A stretch of DNA of 64,000 nucleotides from UBA4416 sp036676295 (GTDB lineage Bacteria; Bacteroidota; Bacteroidia; B-17B0; Aurantibacillaceae). Below are positions 1 to 7,516 of this stretch, piece by piece; positions within the stretch are counted from its first letter, which is position 1, and each line of letters starts with the position of its first letter. The notes under the pieces are model-generated. The model had not been told where the DNA came from, ran no database searches, and saw only the letters and a list, made by a program, of their open reading frames with translations. The position numbers were made by a program, and so were the translations under genes. The stretch spans positions 1-64,000 of the forward strand of contig JAKFDE010000058.1 in the NCBI GenBank assembly GCA_036676295.1, in the 5' to 3' direction.

Positions 1-272
1 GCTGTTTTAACCATTGTTGGGTACACACAAACTGCGGCGGTACTTGGCAAATCAGGTAAAGCTAAATGCGGATGCATGGCTTTATAACACATTTGTTTTA
101 CTTTTCCTTCGGTGTCTTTCCCTTCCAAAGTGGTTAAATCGATCATATTTAACGCTAATTTCAAGGCTTGCACCTTGCTTCCTTTTTTAATACTGCGGGT
201 ATTAAATCGGGCAACACGTTCTTCTATCCCAACCTGATCAATAGTTGGGCTATTTCTAAAATCGTAAGCCAT
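1..272 (-). CDS. deoC: Deoxyribose-phosphate aldolase, N-terminal part (cut by window edge)
   Basis: The reverse-strand reading starts at ATG (270-272) and runs off the left edge, giving about 90 residues. The segments MIDLTTLEGKDTEGKV and STAAVCVYPTMV match the N-terminal half of class I deoxyribose-phosphate aldolases, which cleave 2-deoxyribose-5-phosphate to acetaldehyde and glyceraldehyde-3-phosphate in cytosolic deoxynucleoside catabolism. The catalytic Schiff-base lysine lies beyond the edge and cannot be checked. A likely promoter sits at 304-334 on the same strand. The motif match makes the family call firm; completeness is unknown. Confidence 0.85.
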   Translation of the reverse strand, partial: MAYDFRNSPTIDQVGIEERVARFNTRSIKKGSKVQALKLALNMIDLTTLEGKDTEGKVKQMCYKAMHPHLALPDLPSTAAVCVYPTMVKT

Positions 273-303
273 TTTATAATTTCTTAAAACTCGTTAATTC
301 TAC

Positions 304-334
304 CAAAAATACTATATTTAATTGTAATTTTAAA
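304..334 (-). promoter_or_regulatory. Bacteroidota-type promoter for deoC
   Basis: On the minus strand, TATTTTTG (311-304) fits the -7 consensus TAnnTTTG. It is preceded after 19 bases by TTTA (334-331), one base off the -33 TTTG. Expected transcription start is about 25 bases before the deoC ATG. Confidence 0.4.
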
Positions 335-392
335 TCTTTAATCCTAATTTTTGCCTGAAAATCAGATAAAAAGTAAGTACTTTAAATCTTCA

Positions 393-1634
393 ATGTTTAA
401 CATTTGCGACAAAATAATTGCTAAGAACAAATTCAAGCCTCACCGCAAATTATTTAGCAATTATACATTTTCCTGTTTTGAAGACATTAATGTTGTTCCT
501 GTAAATGAATGGAATGAAGCGATCAACGATAAAAATGTTTTTTTGTCTTATAGTTATTTAAGCGTTGTACATAAACAAGAATCAGAAAATTTTAGATTTA
601 GATATGTGCTCGTGTATAACCGTAAAAAACCGATTGGGGTTGTTTATTTTCAAATCAATGATTTTTCAGCGTCGTTATTTGGAGAACTAGTTTCCACACA
701 AATAGATGAATTGCAAAGTAAACGTGCCTCTATGTTTCAAAAATACATTGAACATAATGAGCACGAAACGATAATGCGTTTGGTGACCTGTGGTAATAAT
801 TTTGTGAGTGGTGAGCACGGCTTTTATTTAGATGTGAACAGTAAAAAAACAACATTTAAAATTGTTGAAGGTGTTATTGATTGCGTTGCTCGCGCAGAAA
901 AATTAAGAGGAAAAATTTCAGCCATCTTAGTAAAAGATTTTTACGAAGAAGGTTTTGGTGATAAAGATTGTTGGTACTGCACTAAATTTTTACATTTTAA
1001 TGTGGAGCCAAATATGATCATTGATCTGCCGCAGGGTTTATCAACATTAACAGACTACTTAGGACATTTCTCTAAAAAATACCGTAATAGAGCCAAACAT
1101 ATTTTGAAAGCAAGTTCCGGACTTACGAAAAAACGTTTAAGTGTTGCTGAGATCTCTAAATACAGTGATCGCTTGGATGATTTGTATTCACAAGTGTTTG
1201 AGCATGCTAAATTTAAATTAGCCCATCTATCAAAAAATTATTTTTGTGAGTTAGCAAAAGCTCATCCTATCGATTTTTATATTGATGCCTGGTTTCAGGA
1301 AGAGGTGATGGTTTCTTTTGCCAGTGGTTTTTGTTTGCCTAACGAAGTAGAAGCACACTATATCGGCTTTGATTACGCACTCAATAAAGAATATGAATTG
1401 TATCAAACTATTTTATACAGTTATATTGAGCAGGCCATTGCGGTACAAAAAACACAAATTAATTTGGGGCGTACCGCTTCAGAAATTAAAACAACGGTTG
1501 GCGCCAAAGCCCATGATCTGATGTGCTATATCAAACCGCAAAACACAGTGTCTAAATTGATCATGAAACCTTTCATGCAGTTTTTACAACCCAGTGCCTG
1601 GATCCCAAGAAATCCTTTTAAGGAAGAGGAATAG
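393..1634 (+). CDS. GNAT/FemAB-like acyltransferase-fold protein
   Basis: A soluble protein of 413 residues from the ATG at 393. An in-frame TTG at 351 would add 14 residues and cannot be excluded. The C-terminal half (KKYRNRAKHILKASSGL, then DFYIDAWFQ and AHYIGFDYALNKEYELYQTI, then INLGRTASEIKTTVGA) resembles the BioF2-like/FemAB acetyltransferase fold of proteins annotated as peptidoglycan biosynthesis/recognition. No signal peptide is visible. The substrate cannot be deduced. It stands alone, with deoC diverging upstream and a repeat-filled gap downstream. Confidence 0.6.
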   Translation: MFNICDKIIAKNKFKPHRKLFSNYTFSCFEDINVVPVNEWNEAINDKNVFLSYSYLSVVHKQESENFRFRYVLVYNRKKPIGVVYFQINDFSASLFGELVSTQIDELQSKRASMFQKYIEHNEHETIMRLVTCGNNFVSGEHGFYLDVNSKKTTFKIVEGVIDCVARAEKLRGKISAILVKDFYEEGFGDKDCWYCTKFLHFNVEPNMIIDLPQGLSTLTDYLGHFSKKYRNRAKHILKASSGLTKKRLSVAEISKYSDRLDDLYSQVFEHAKFKLAHLSKNYFCELAKAHPIDFYIDAWFQEEVMVSFASGFCLPNEVEAHYIGFDYALNKEYELYQTILYSYIEQAIAVQKTQINLGRTASEIKTTVGAKAHDLMCYIKPQNTVSKLIMKPFMQFLQPSAWIPRNPFKEEE

Positions 1635-1708
1635 TTTACAATATTAGTAGCCCATACGTTGGTAATGGTGCGGTGGGTTTTGGCGAAAGAGAGCAGGGAT
1701 GAGCGTTA

Positions 1709-1731
1709 ATAAAAGTACAGTGTACTTTTAT
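1709..1731. repeat. Perfect palindrome 1 (11-base arms)
   Basis: ATAAAAGTACA, a single G, then TGTACTTTTAT. The arms are perfectly complementary. The element plus its right flank (GGAGCCAGCAAGTG) is repeated in diverged form at 1808-1850. Confidence 0.85.
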
Positions 1732-1807
1732 AGTGAGGAGCCAGCAAGTGTGGAGACAATTTTTTCGGTGGCATTGCGTAGGCTTTTCGAGCGAGAGGGC
1801 TGAGTAA

Positions 1808-1830
1808 ATAAAAGTTCTGTGAACTTTTAT
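1808..1830. repeat. Perfect palindrome 2 (10-base arms)
   Basis: ATAAAAGTTC, TGT, GAACTTTTAT. Compared with palindrome 1, the ninth base changed A to T and its partner changed T to A, so pairing is kept. The right flank AGAGCCAGAAAGTG matches that of palindrome 1. Confidence 0.85.
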
Positions 1831-1904
1831 AACGAAGAGCCAGAAAGTGGGTGGGTTGGAGTTGGTCTTTCGCCTTGAATTTTGTTTCCTGTCACGTGCT
1901 GGCT

Positions 1905-1925
1905 CAATTGTGTACAACACAATTG
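1905..1925. repeat. Perfect palindrome 3 (9-base arms)
   Basis: CAATTGTGT, ACA, ACACAATTG. It lies in a stretch present in copy A but absent from the copy at 48 kb. Confidence 0.8.
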
Positions 1926-1963
1926 CCCTATTCAAGCAAAAGAAAAAATTAGATAAATGGGAA

Positions 1964-1995
1964 CAAAAAAAGGTTGTCCTTTTGAGACAACCTTT
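1964..1995 (-). terminator. Rho-independent terminator of the 2-Cys peroxiredoxin gene
   Basis: The 10-base stem AAAGGTTGTC (1969-1978) pairs with GACAACCTTT (1986-1995). Read on the minus strand it is followed by a run of T. It lies 22 bases past the stop of the minus-strand peroxiredoxin gene. Confidence 0.8.
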
Positions 1996-2017
1996 ATAGT
2001 TTGATTTTAAATTCAAA

Positions 2018-2647
2018 TTAGTTTTTAGATAAGTATTCAGCAACACCTTTAAAATCTGCTTTCATACCATCTTTTCCTTTGCTCCAGTTTGCAGGACAAA
2101 CTTCACCTTTTTCTTCGTTAAATTGTAAAGCATCCAACACACGGATAGCTTCATCAACATTACGTCCAAGAGGTAAGTCGTTAATTAATTGGTGACGAAC
2201 AACACCTGATTTATCAATTAAAAATAAACCACGGAACGCGATCATTGGACCGGTTGCAATTAAGTTTCCATCAGCATCTACATCATAATCTCCAAATAAG
2301 GTATCAAAATTTAAAGAGATTGTTTTTGTTGTATCAGCAACAATTGGGTAAGTAATACCTTTGATACCACCATTTTTCTTATCTACTTGTAACCAACCCC
2401 AGTGGCTTTGCTCTGTATCTGTGCTACAAGCAACTACTTCACATCCACGAGATTTAAAATCCGCTAATTTCTCTTGAAATGCATGTAATTCAGTTGGGCA
2501 AACAAATGTGAAATCTTTTGGATAAAAGAAAAACACCACATGTTTTTTACCGATAAATTGCTCTAATGAAAAGTCCTCTACGATCTCTTCTCCGTTTATT
2601 ACTGCTGCCGCTTTAAATAAAGGCGCTTTTTTTCCTACTAATGCCAT
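2018..2647 (-). CDS. Typical 2-Cys peroxiredoxin (AhpC/Prx1 type)
   Basis: Length 209 residues, normal for AhpC/Prx1. The peroxidatic cysteine sits in FFYPKDFTFVCPTE (about residue 50) and the resolving cysteine in GEVCPANW near the C-terminus, so this is a complete typical 2-Cys enzyme reducing H2O2 and organic peroxides in the cytosol. VACSTDTEQSHWGW and the late GRNVDEAIRVLDALQ are also family features. It diverges from a second peroxiredoxin gene at 2761 and ends at a clear terminator. No ahpF-like reductase is nearby, so reduction by thioredoxin is likely (inference). Confidence 0.93.
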   Translation of the reverse strand: MALVGKKAPLFKAAAVINGEEIVEDFSLEQFIGKKHVVFFFYPKDFTFVCPTELHAFQEKLADFKSRGCEVVACSTDTEQSHWGWLQVDKKNGGIKGITYPIVADTTKTISLNFDTLFGDYDVDADGNLIATGPMIAFRGLFLIDKSGVVRHQLINDLPLGRNVDEAIRVLDALQFNEEKGEVCPANWSKGKDGMKADFKGVAEYLSKN

Positions 2648-2682
2648 ATTATATGTTTTTTTAAGGTTAATTAATTTTTGTG

Positions 2683-2690
2683 CAAAATTA
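2683..2690 (-). promoter_or_regulatory. -7 element of the 2-Cys peroxiredoxin promoter
   Basis: TAATTTTG followed by C on the minus strand fits TAnnTTTG. It ends 35 bases before the ATG. No TTTG is seen at the -33 position. Confidence 0.4.
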
Positions 2691-2760
2691 TGATTTACTT
2701 TGTTTAAACCCTTCTAATTTTAGATTGTTTAACGAATAATTAATAACAAATTTTAAAAAC

Positions 2761-3234
2761 ATGGCAATTCAAGTAGGACAAGCAGCTCCGGATTTTAAAT
2801 TATTTAATACCGATAAAAAAGAAGTTTCTTTAGTAGATTTTAAAGGTAAAAACCTCGTGATCTTGTTTTTCCCTCAGGCTTTTACAGGAACTTGTACCAC
2901 AGAATTATGCTCTATCAGAGATAATTACAATTGGTATACATCCTTAAATACCGAAGTTATTGGTATTTCAGTGGATTCATTGTTTACACTGGCGGCGTAT
3001 AAAAAAGACCAAAATTATCAATTCGATCTATTGGCTGATTTCAATAAAACAGTGTCTCCGCAGTATGATTCTTTAATTGAAGAATTTGTATTTGGAATGA
3101 AAGGTGTTTCTAAACGCTCAGCGTTTGTAATCGACAGAGAAGGTATTGTTCGCTATAAAGAAATTTGTGAAAAAGTAACTGATTTGCCGAATTTTGAAAA
3201 TATCAAAAATTGTATACAATCACTAATTATATAG
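2761..3234 (+). CDS. Peroxiredoxin, AhpE/Bcp-like redoxin
   Basis: A 157-residue redoxin-fold protein. The active-site loop FPQAFTGTCTTELC holds the peroxidatic cysteine, with a second cysteine five residues later (C-T-T-E-L-C), an arrangement seen in AhpE/Bcp-type enzymes that can be reduced through a local disulfide. GISVDSLFTLAAYKKDQNY and AFVIDREGIVRY complete the fold. A cytosolic thiol peroxidase is the expected role. It is divergent from the larger 2-Cys peroxiredoxin and only 16 bases upstream of rnhB, so it may be cotranscribed with rnhB and the methyltransferase. Confidence 0.85.
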   Translation: MAIQVGQAAPDFKLFNTDKKEVSLVDFKGKNLVILFFPQAFTGTCTTELCSIRDNYNWYTSLNTEVIGISVDSLFTLAAYKKDQNYQFDLLADFNKTVSPQYDSLIEEFVFGMKGVSKRSAFVIDREGIVRYKEICEKVTDLPNFENIKNCIQSLII

Positions 3235-3250
3235 TACAGTCATAAACAAA

Positions 3251-3850
3251 TTGCTTAAGGCATACTTTGATAAAAACTTAATTGAGGCCGGTTGCGACGA
3301 GGCCGGGCGAGGCTGTTTGGCGGGCCCTGTTTATGCAGCGTCTGTCATTTTGCCTAAAACCTATCGTAACAAATGGCTAGACGATAGTAAAAAGCTAAGT
3401 GATAAAGATCGCTATGAATTGCGCCCTGAAATTGAAGAGAAAGCCATCTCCTGGGCTGTAGGTGTAGTAGATAATGTAGAGATCGATGAGATCAATATTT
3501 TAAAAGCTTCGTTTTTAGCCATGCATCGCGCAATTGATCAATTGAAACAAAAGCCGCAATTACTTTTAATTGATGGTAATCGATTTACACCTTACAAAAA
3601 AACGCCACATCAATGTATTGTGAAAGGTGATGCTAAGTTTTTGAATATTGCAGCAGCCAGTATTTTAGCTAAAACCTATCGGGATGATTTTATGAAAGGT
3701 GCGGCTATTCAATATCCTCACTACAGCTGGGAACAAAATATGGGTTATCCTACTAAAAAACATCGTGATGCGATTCGTTTACATGGCACCACGCCCTTGC
3801 ATCGATTGACTTTTCAATTATTACCGGCCCAATTAACGTTAGAATTATAA
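3251..3850 (+). CDS. rnhB: Ribonuclease HII
   Basis: A 199-residue cytosolic endonuclease that cleaves the RNA strand of RNA-DNA hybrids and misincorporated ribonucleotides. IEAGCDEAGRGCLAGPVYAA is the family signature with catalytic Asp-Glu. LDDSKKLSDKDR, LLIDGNRF (third acid) and AAASILAKTYRDDFM follow in the normal order. The start is TTG at 3251: the first ATG would be far inside the fold, and family members begin a few residues before the signature, as here (MLKAYFDKNLIEAG). It is followed after one base by the methyltransferase gene. Confidence 0.95.
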   Translation: MLKAYFDKNLIEAGCDEAGRGCLAGPVYAASVILPKTYRNKWLDDSKKLSDKDRYELRPEIEEKAISWAVGVVDNVEIDEINILKASFLAMHRAIDQLKQKPQLLLIDGNRFTPYKKTPHQCIVKGDAKFLNIAAASILAKTYRDDFMKGAAIQYPHYSWEQNMGYPTKKHRDAIRLHGTTPLHRLTFQLLPAQLTLEL

Positions 3851-3851
3851 T

Positions 3852-4493
3852 ATGGAATTTATAGATAAAGCACTCAGCGATTATTGCGAAACATACACAA
3901 GTCAGGAATCAGAAACCTTAGCGAAATTAAATCGCGAAACATATTTAAAGGTAGTTTCTCCACGCATGTTAAGCGGGCATTTGCAAGGTCGTTTTTTAAG
4001 TTTTATTTCCAAATTGCACCAACCAAAATTAATCGTAGAGATTGGCACCTATACCGGTTACTCTGCTTTATGTTTAGCCGAAGGGTTGGTTAATAATGGT
4101 AAGTTGATCAGTATCGATGTGAACGAAGAAACATCGGCTTTTGCCAAATCATTTATTGATAAAACAGAGTTTTTCAATAAAATTGAATTGGTAGTTGCTG
4201 ATGCCAAAGAGCACATTAAGTCCATCAACGATCCAATAGATATAGTATTCATTGATGCGGATAAAAAAAATTACCTCCCTTATTATCATTTAGTCATAGA
4301 TAAATTAGCTAAAGGAGGATTGATCATTGCGGATAATGTATTGTGGAGCGGAAAAATTACCATGCCTGAAAGTGAGATGGACAGAGAAACATTGGCGTTA
4401 CACCAGTTCAACCAATTTGTACAACAAGATGTAAGAGTAGAAAACATTCTGTTGCCGATCAGAGATGGCTTGATGATCGTTAGAAAAAAATAA
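3852..4493 (+). CDS. Class I SAM-dependent O-methyltransferase (CCoAOMT-like)
   Basis: A 213-residue member of methyltransferase family 3. LIVEIGTYTGYSALCLAEGL is the SAM-binding glycine loop, IDVNEETSAFAKSFI the acidic second motif, and VFIDADKKNYLPYYH the metal-binding DADK segment. IADNVLWSGK follows, as usual in catechol or caffeoyl-CoA-type enzymes. These methylate small aromatic or catechol substrates in the cytosol; the actual substrate is not evident. It starts one base after the rnhB stop, so the two are probably translationally coupled. Confidence 0.88.
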   Translation: MEFIDKALSDYCETYTSQESETLAKLNRETYLKVVSPRMLSGHLQGRFLSFISKLHQPKLIVEIGTYTGYSALCLAEGLVNNGKLISIDVNEETSAFAKSFIDKTEFFNKIELVVADAKEHIKSINDPIDIVFIDADKKNYLPYYHLVIDKLAKGGLIIADNVLWSGKITMPESEMDRETLALHQFNQFVQQDVRVENILLPIRDGLMIVRKK

Positions 4494-4512
4494 GTATTTA
4501 AAACATACTTAT
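4490..4512 (+). other. Hairpin overlapping the methyltransferase stop codon
   Basis: ATAAGTAT, TTAAAAC, ATACTTAT gives an 8-base A/T-rich stem that includes the TAA stop. There is no T run after it, so a terminator role is uncertain. Confidence 0.35.
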
Positions 4513-4591
4513 CTGCGTTCCATTCACCTATTGCTATTTACACTTCACCGCCGTTTAACGACTTTTATCATTTCTTAAAACAAACTCTATG

Positions 4592-4599
4592 TAATTTTG
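4592..4599 (+). promoter_or_regulatory. -7 element before the metallo-hydrolase gene
   Basis: TAATTTTG, 18 bases before the ATG at 4617, fits TAnnTTTG. The -33 box is not recognisable. Confidence 0.35.
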
Positions 4600-4616
4600 T
4601 TCTATAAATACACATT

Positions 4617-5648
4617 ATGTTTTTTAGAATATACGGTAAAAAGCCATCAGAGAAAAGATTAGAACGGATTAAGCAATCCCCTAATTACAAGAATAATGTT
4701 TTTCAAAATCTATCACATACAGTAACATTAGCAGAAGACAGCTCTTTTTTTAAAATAGCCAAACAACAAATTAATAAGAATAAAAATGTAGAACCACCAA
4801 AAGATATTCCTTTTGTTAAAACAGACCTGAAATTACTTTCCTCTACGGAGCCTACTATTGTTTGGTTTGGACACTCTTCGTATTTCATTCGAATCAATAA
4901 TAAAAATATTCTGGTTGATCCGGTATTAAGTGGAAATGCAGCGCCCGTTTCGTTTATGGTAAAAGCATTTAAAGGAAGTAATGAATATGCAGCAGAGGAT
5001 TTTCCGGAAATCGATTTATTGATCTTAACACATGATCATTATGACCATTTAGATTACAAAACCATTACAAACTTTAAATCAAAAATAAAAAACATTTATT
5101 GTGCGCTTGGTGTCGGTTCGCATTTAGAGTATTGGGGATTAGATTCGGACATCATGACTGAATTTGATTGGTGGGAAACACACAAATTTGAAAACGAAAT
5201 TGAAATTACAGCAACACCTGCCCGGCATTTTACTGGCCGAGGAATCAAGAGAGCAAAAACCTTATGGTGTTCTTACGTTTTAAAAACACCAACTCATACC
5301 TTATTTTTAGGAGGAGATTCAGGTTACGATCATCACTTTAAAACCATTGGCGAAAAATTTGGCCCATTTGATATGGCTATATTGGAGTGCGGACAGTACA
5401 ACGCTGCCTGGCCACAAATACATATGATGCCGGAACAAACGGTGCAAGCCTGTGTGGATCTGGATGCAAAAGTGTTATTCCCGGTACATTGGGGAAAATT
5501 TACCTTAGCCATGCATGCCTGGGATGAACCAATCACACGATTAACTAAAAAAGCCAAGGAATTAAACGTAAAAGTAACAACTCCCTTGATAGGAGAACCC
5601 ATTGTGTTAAACACTACATACCCTGATAAAACGTGGTGGAGTTTGTGA
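4617..5648 (+). CDS. Metallo-beta-lactamase-fold hydrolase (UlaG/NAPE-PLD-like)
   Basis: 343 residues without a signal peptide. The metal-binding motif LILTHDHYDHLDYKT (HxHxDH type) is at about residue 137. TIVWFGHSSYFIRINNKNILVDPVL before it, and ATPARHFTGRGI, LFLGGDSGYDHHF and VLFPVHWGKFTLAMHAWDEP after it, supply the remaining metal ligands. The layout matches the UlaG/NAPE-PLD-like branch, where members hydrolyse phosphodiesters or lactones. Which substrate is used here cannot be told. It appears monocistronic, with its own -7 element. Confidence 0.85.
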   Translation: MFFRIYGKKPSEKRLERIKQSPNYKNNVFQNLSHTVTLAEDSSFFKIAKQQINKNKNVEPPKDIPFVKTDLKLLSSTEPTIVWFGHSSYFIRINNKNILVDPVLSGNAAPVSFMVKAFKGSNEYAAEDFPEIDLLILTHDHYDHLDYKTITNFKSKIKNIYCALGVGSHLEYWGLDSDIMTEFDWWETHKFENEIEITATPARHFTGRGIKRAKTLWCSYVLKTPTHTLFLGGDSGYDHHFKTIGEKFGPFDMAILECGQYNAAWPQIHMMPEQTVQACVDLDAKVLFPVHWGKFTLAMHAWDEPITRLTKKAKELNVKVTTPLIGEPIVLNTTYPDKTWWSL

Positions 5649-5790
5649 TCTTTTAGCCTTAATTATCAGTAATTTATAAAAAAGATAAGTTTAGTTGTAA
5701 CTTTTATGTAACGTGTTGCGTCCTATGCTTAAAATCTACCAACCGAGAGGCGGGTCTGCAGAAAAGATTAAAAATATAAAACGTAACAAT

Positions 5791-7215
5791 ATGAAAACAA
5801 TTATTATATCATCATTTTTAATCATTAGCTCATTAATGATTAAAGCACAAGAAGTGCAAAACAGAGAGGCAAAGCCATTTAAAAAAATTGAAGTATCAGG
5901 ATCTGCTACGGTTGTTTATACACAAAGCGACACTGTAATTGTAAAAGTAGAAGCTGATAAGGACGAGATCAATAATGTGTACACCACATTTGACGGTGAT
6001 ATTTTAACTATTAAGGCTAAAGGAAATTTTAGTCACCCGTATAAAATTTATGTTTCAGGAAATACATTAAATCAATTAACTGTTAGTGGCGCTTCTAAAT
6101 TTACAACACCTAATACGATTAATGTAGATAGTTTAGCCGTGGTTGTTTCAGGGGCGAGTGATGTGAGTATAAAAACCAAATCAAGTTTGGTAGATGTGAC
6201 TTTAAGTGGGGCTTCGGTAATAACACTTGAGGGAAATACTCAGGTATTACATACTAATGTGAGTGGAGCCTCTAGTTTAAAAGCGTATAAATTAAATGCT
6301 GTAACTACTGATGTGAAAGTTTCGGGAGCATCAACAGCTAAAGTATTTGCTATCGAAAAAATAAATGCTAATGCTACCGGTTCAAGTACCGTTAAATTTA
6401 AAGGTGATCCAAAAGAAGTTAGTGCTGAGGCCTCGGGTTCTTCTTCTATCGCTAAAGTGGTTAGTGATGATTCTTCAAAGAAAGCAAGAGATAAAAACGA
6501 CTCAACTACAATTAATTTAAGAAAAAAGCAATTGGTGATCATTAACAAGGACTCCGATAATGATATTTCAGTGAGGGTAGATAATGATGATTTTCATCAC
6601 TGGGGAGGATTTGCCATGGGTGTTAACGGTTGGTTATCTAATGGAGGATTTAGCATGCCAAAAACGCAGGAATACATGAGTTTGAATTATGGCAAGTCTT
6701 TAAACTTTCAATTAAATTTCGAAAAAGACATTCATCTTTATAAAAACTACATCAATTTGGTAACAGGAATTGGATTTGAATGGAATCAATATGAATTTAG
6801 CAACCGCACTAAATTATATCCGGATAGCAGTTATACTTATGGAATGATCGATAGTTCCAATGTGTTTTCTTACAAGAAAAATCGTTTAAAATCAACCTTT
6901 GTGAATGTGCCTGTATTATTTGAATTCAATACGAATAAAAATGCGAATAAAGCTTTTCATATAGCTGTTGGGGTAATAGGTGGCTATAAATTAGGATCAA
7001 GAACCCGCCAGGTTTTAAAAAATAGCGGAGATGAAATTCGCATCATTAGAAAAGATGATTACAACATTAATCCATTTAGAGTAAATGCACATGCGAGTAT
7101 TGGTTATAAAAACTTCACCCTATTTGCTGATTATGCATTAACCCCATTATTTGAGAACGGTAAAGGTCCGGAATTATATCCATTTACGATTGGTGTGAAA
7201 TTAATTTCCTTCTAA
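5791..7215 (+). CDS. Head-GIN (DUF2807) protein fused to an outer-membrane beta-barrel
   Basis: 474 residues from ATG 5791. This start gives a clean signal peptide (MKTIIISSFLIISSLMIKAQ); the frame is open further upstream but would bury it. Residues of about 25-225 are the DUF2807 beta-helix, with seven rungs marked by SGAS, SGSS or TGSS every 18-21 residues. After a charged, probably flexible linker (SDDSSKKARDKNDS) the C-terminal 190 residues look like a PF13568-type beta-barrel (SLNYGKSLNFQLNFEKDI, GIGFEWNQYEFSN, ending FTIGVKLISF). Likely an outer-membrane protein exposing or anchoring the beta-helix. Function unknown. A strong terminator follows. Confidence 0.82.
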   Translation: MKTIIISSFLIISSLMIKAQEVQNREAKPFKKIEVSGSATVVYTQSDTVIVKVEADKDEINNVYTTFDGDILTIKAKGNFSHPYKIYVSGNTLNQLTVSGASKFTTPNTINVDSLAVVVSGASDVSIKTKSSLVDVTLSGASVITLEGNTQVLHTNVSGASSLKAYKLNAVTTDVKVSGASTAKVFAIEKINANATGSSTVKFKGDPKEVSAEASGSSSIAKVVSDDSSKKARDKNDSTTINLRKKQLVIINKDSDNDISVRVDNDDFHHWGGFAMGVNGWLSNGGFSMPKTQEYMSLNYGKSLNFQLNFEKDIHLYKNYINLVTGIGFEWNQYEFSNRTKLYPDSSYTYGMIDSSNVFSYKKNRLKSTFVNVPVLFEFNTNKNANKAFHIAVGVIGGYKLGSRTRQVLKNSGDEIRIIRKDDYNINPFRVNAHASIGYKNFTLFADYALTPLFENGKGPELYPFTIGVKLISF

Positions 7216-7274
7216 GACCAAAATTCTTGTACGAGCGAGCGTTTTTAACAACAACATCTATCGCCTCAAATAAT

Positions 7275-7310
7275 AAAGCCCTTCTGATTGATAGCAGAAG
7301 GGCTTTTTTT
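7275..7310 (+). terminator. Rho-independent terminator after the DUF2807 gene
   Basis: AAAGCCCTTCTG (7275-7286), loop ATTGATAG, CAGAAGGGCTTT (7295-7306), then a T run. Twelve-base stem, 60 bases after the stop. Confidence 0.92.
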
Positions 7311-7454
7311 GTTTCCTAATATTGTCAAAAGATAACCACTTATCAATTAAAACCCGCCACTTATTAGTTTGGTCTTTTAAATCCCCGACTTTGGATTTAA
7401 CTTTACATCAGCGTTCTTTTCATAGGTTTTTGTTTAGTTTAAACCGAAAAATTA

Positions 7455-7498
7455 GGCTGCGGTGCTTTAAGCGGGGATGGGCACAGCGGCCTTTTTTT
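7455..7498 (+). terminator. Second GC-rich terminator-like hairpin in the gap before asd
   Basis: GGCTGCGGTGC (7455-7465) pairs with GCACAGCGGCC (7481-7491) with one mismatch and one G-T pair, followed by seven T on the plus strand. The gap 7216-7516 otherwise holds the terminator at 7275 and no credible gene. Because the first terminator already ends the upstream gene, this may end a small RNA or be part of a dispersed repeat; which of the two is not decided. Confidence 0.5.
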
Positions 7499-7516
7499 AT
7501 GCTCTTTTTTGAGAAA

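Larger units (their letters stand above)
1659..1950. repeat. Dispersed repeat, copy A, with embedded palindromes
   Basis: The gap 1635-2017 has no credible gene. It shares three ordered blocks with 48018-48165: a 15-base block TTGGTAATGGTGCGG (1659-1673), a 22-base identical block (1757-1778) and a partly conserved block starting TTGGAGTTGG (1856-1888). Both copies then carry a CAAGCAAAA-type tail. Copy A is longer because it also contains the palindromes at 1709-1731, 1808-1830 and 1905-1925. Confidence 0.75.

Noticed and set aside
1636..2046. Minus-strand open frame of 136 codons over the repeat gap
   Set aside because: It lies in a non-coding repeat and terminator, overlaps the peroxiredoxin end, and has no protein-like composition. 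The frame over the 48-kb copy contains a similar short string only because the DNA repeat is shared.
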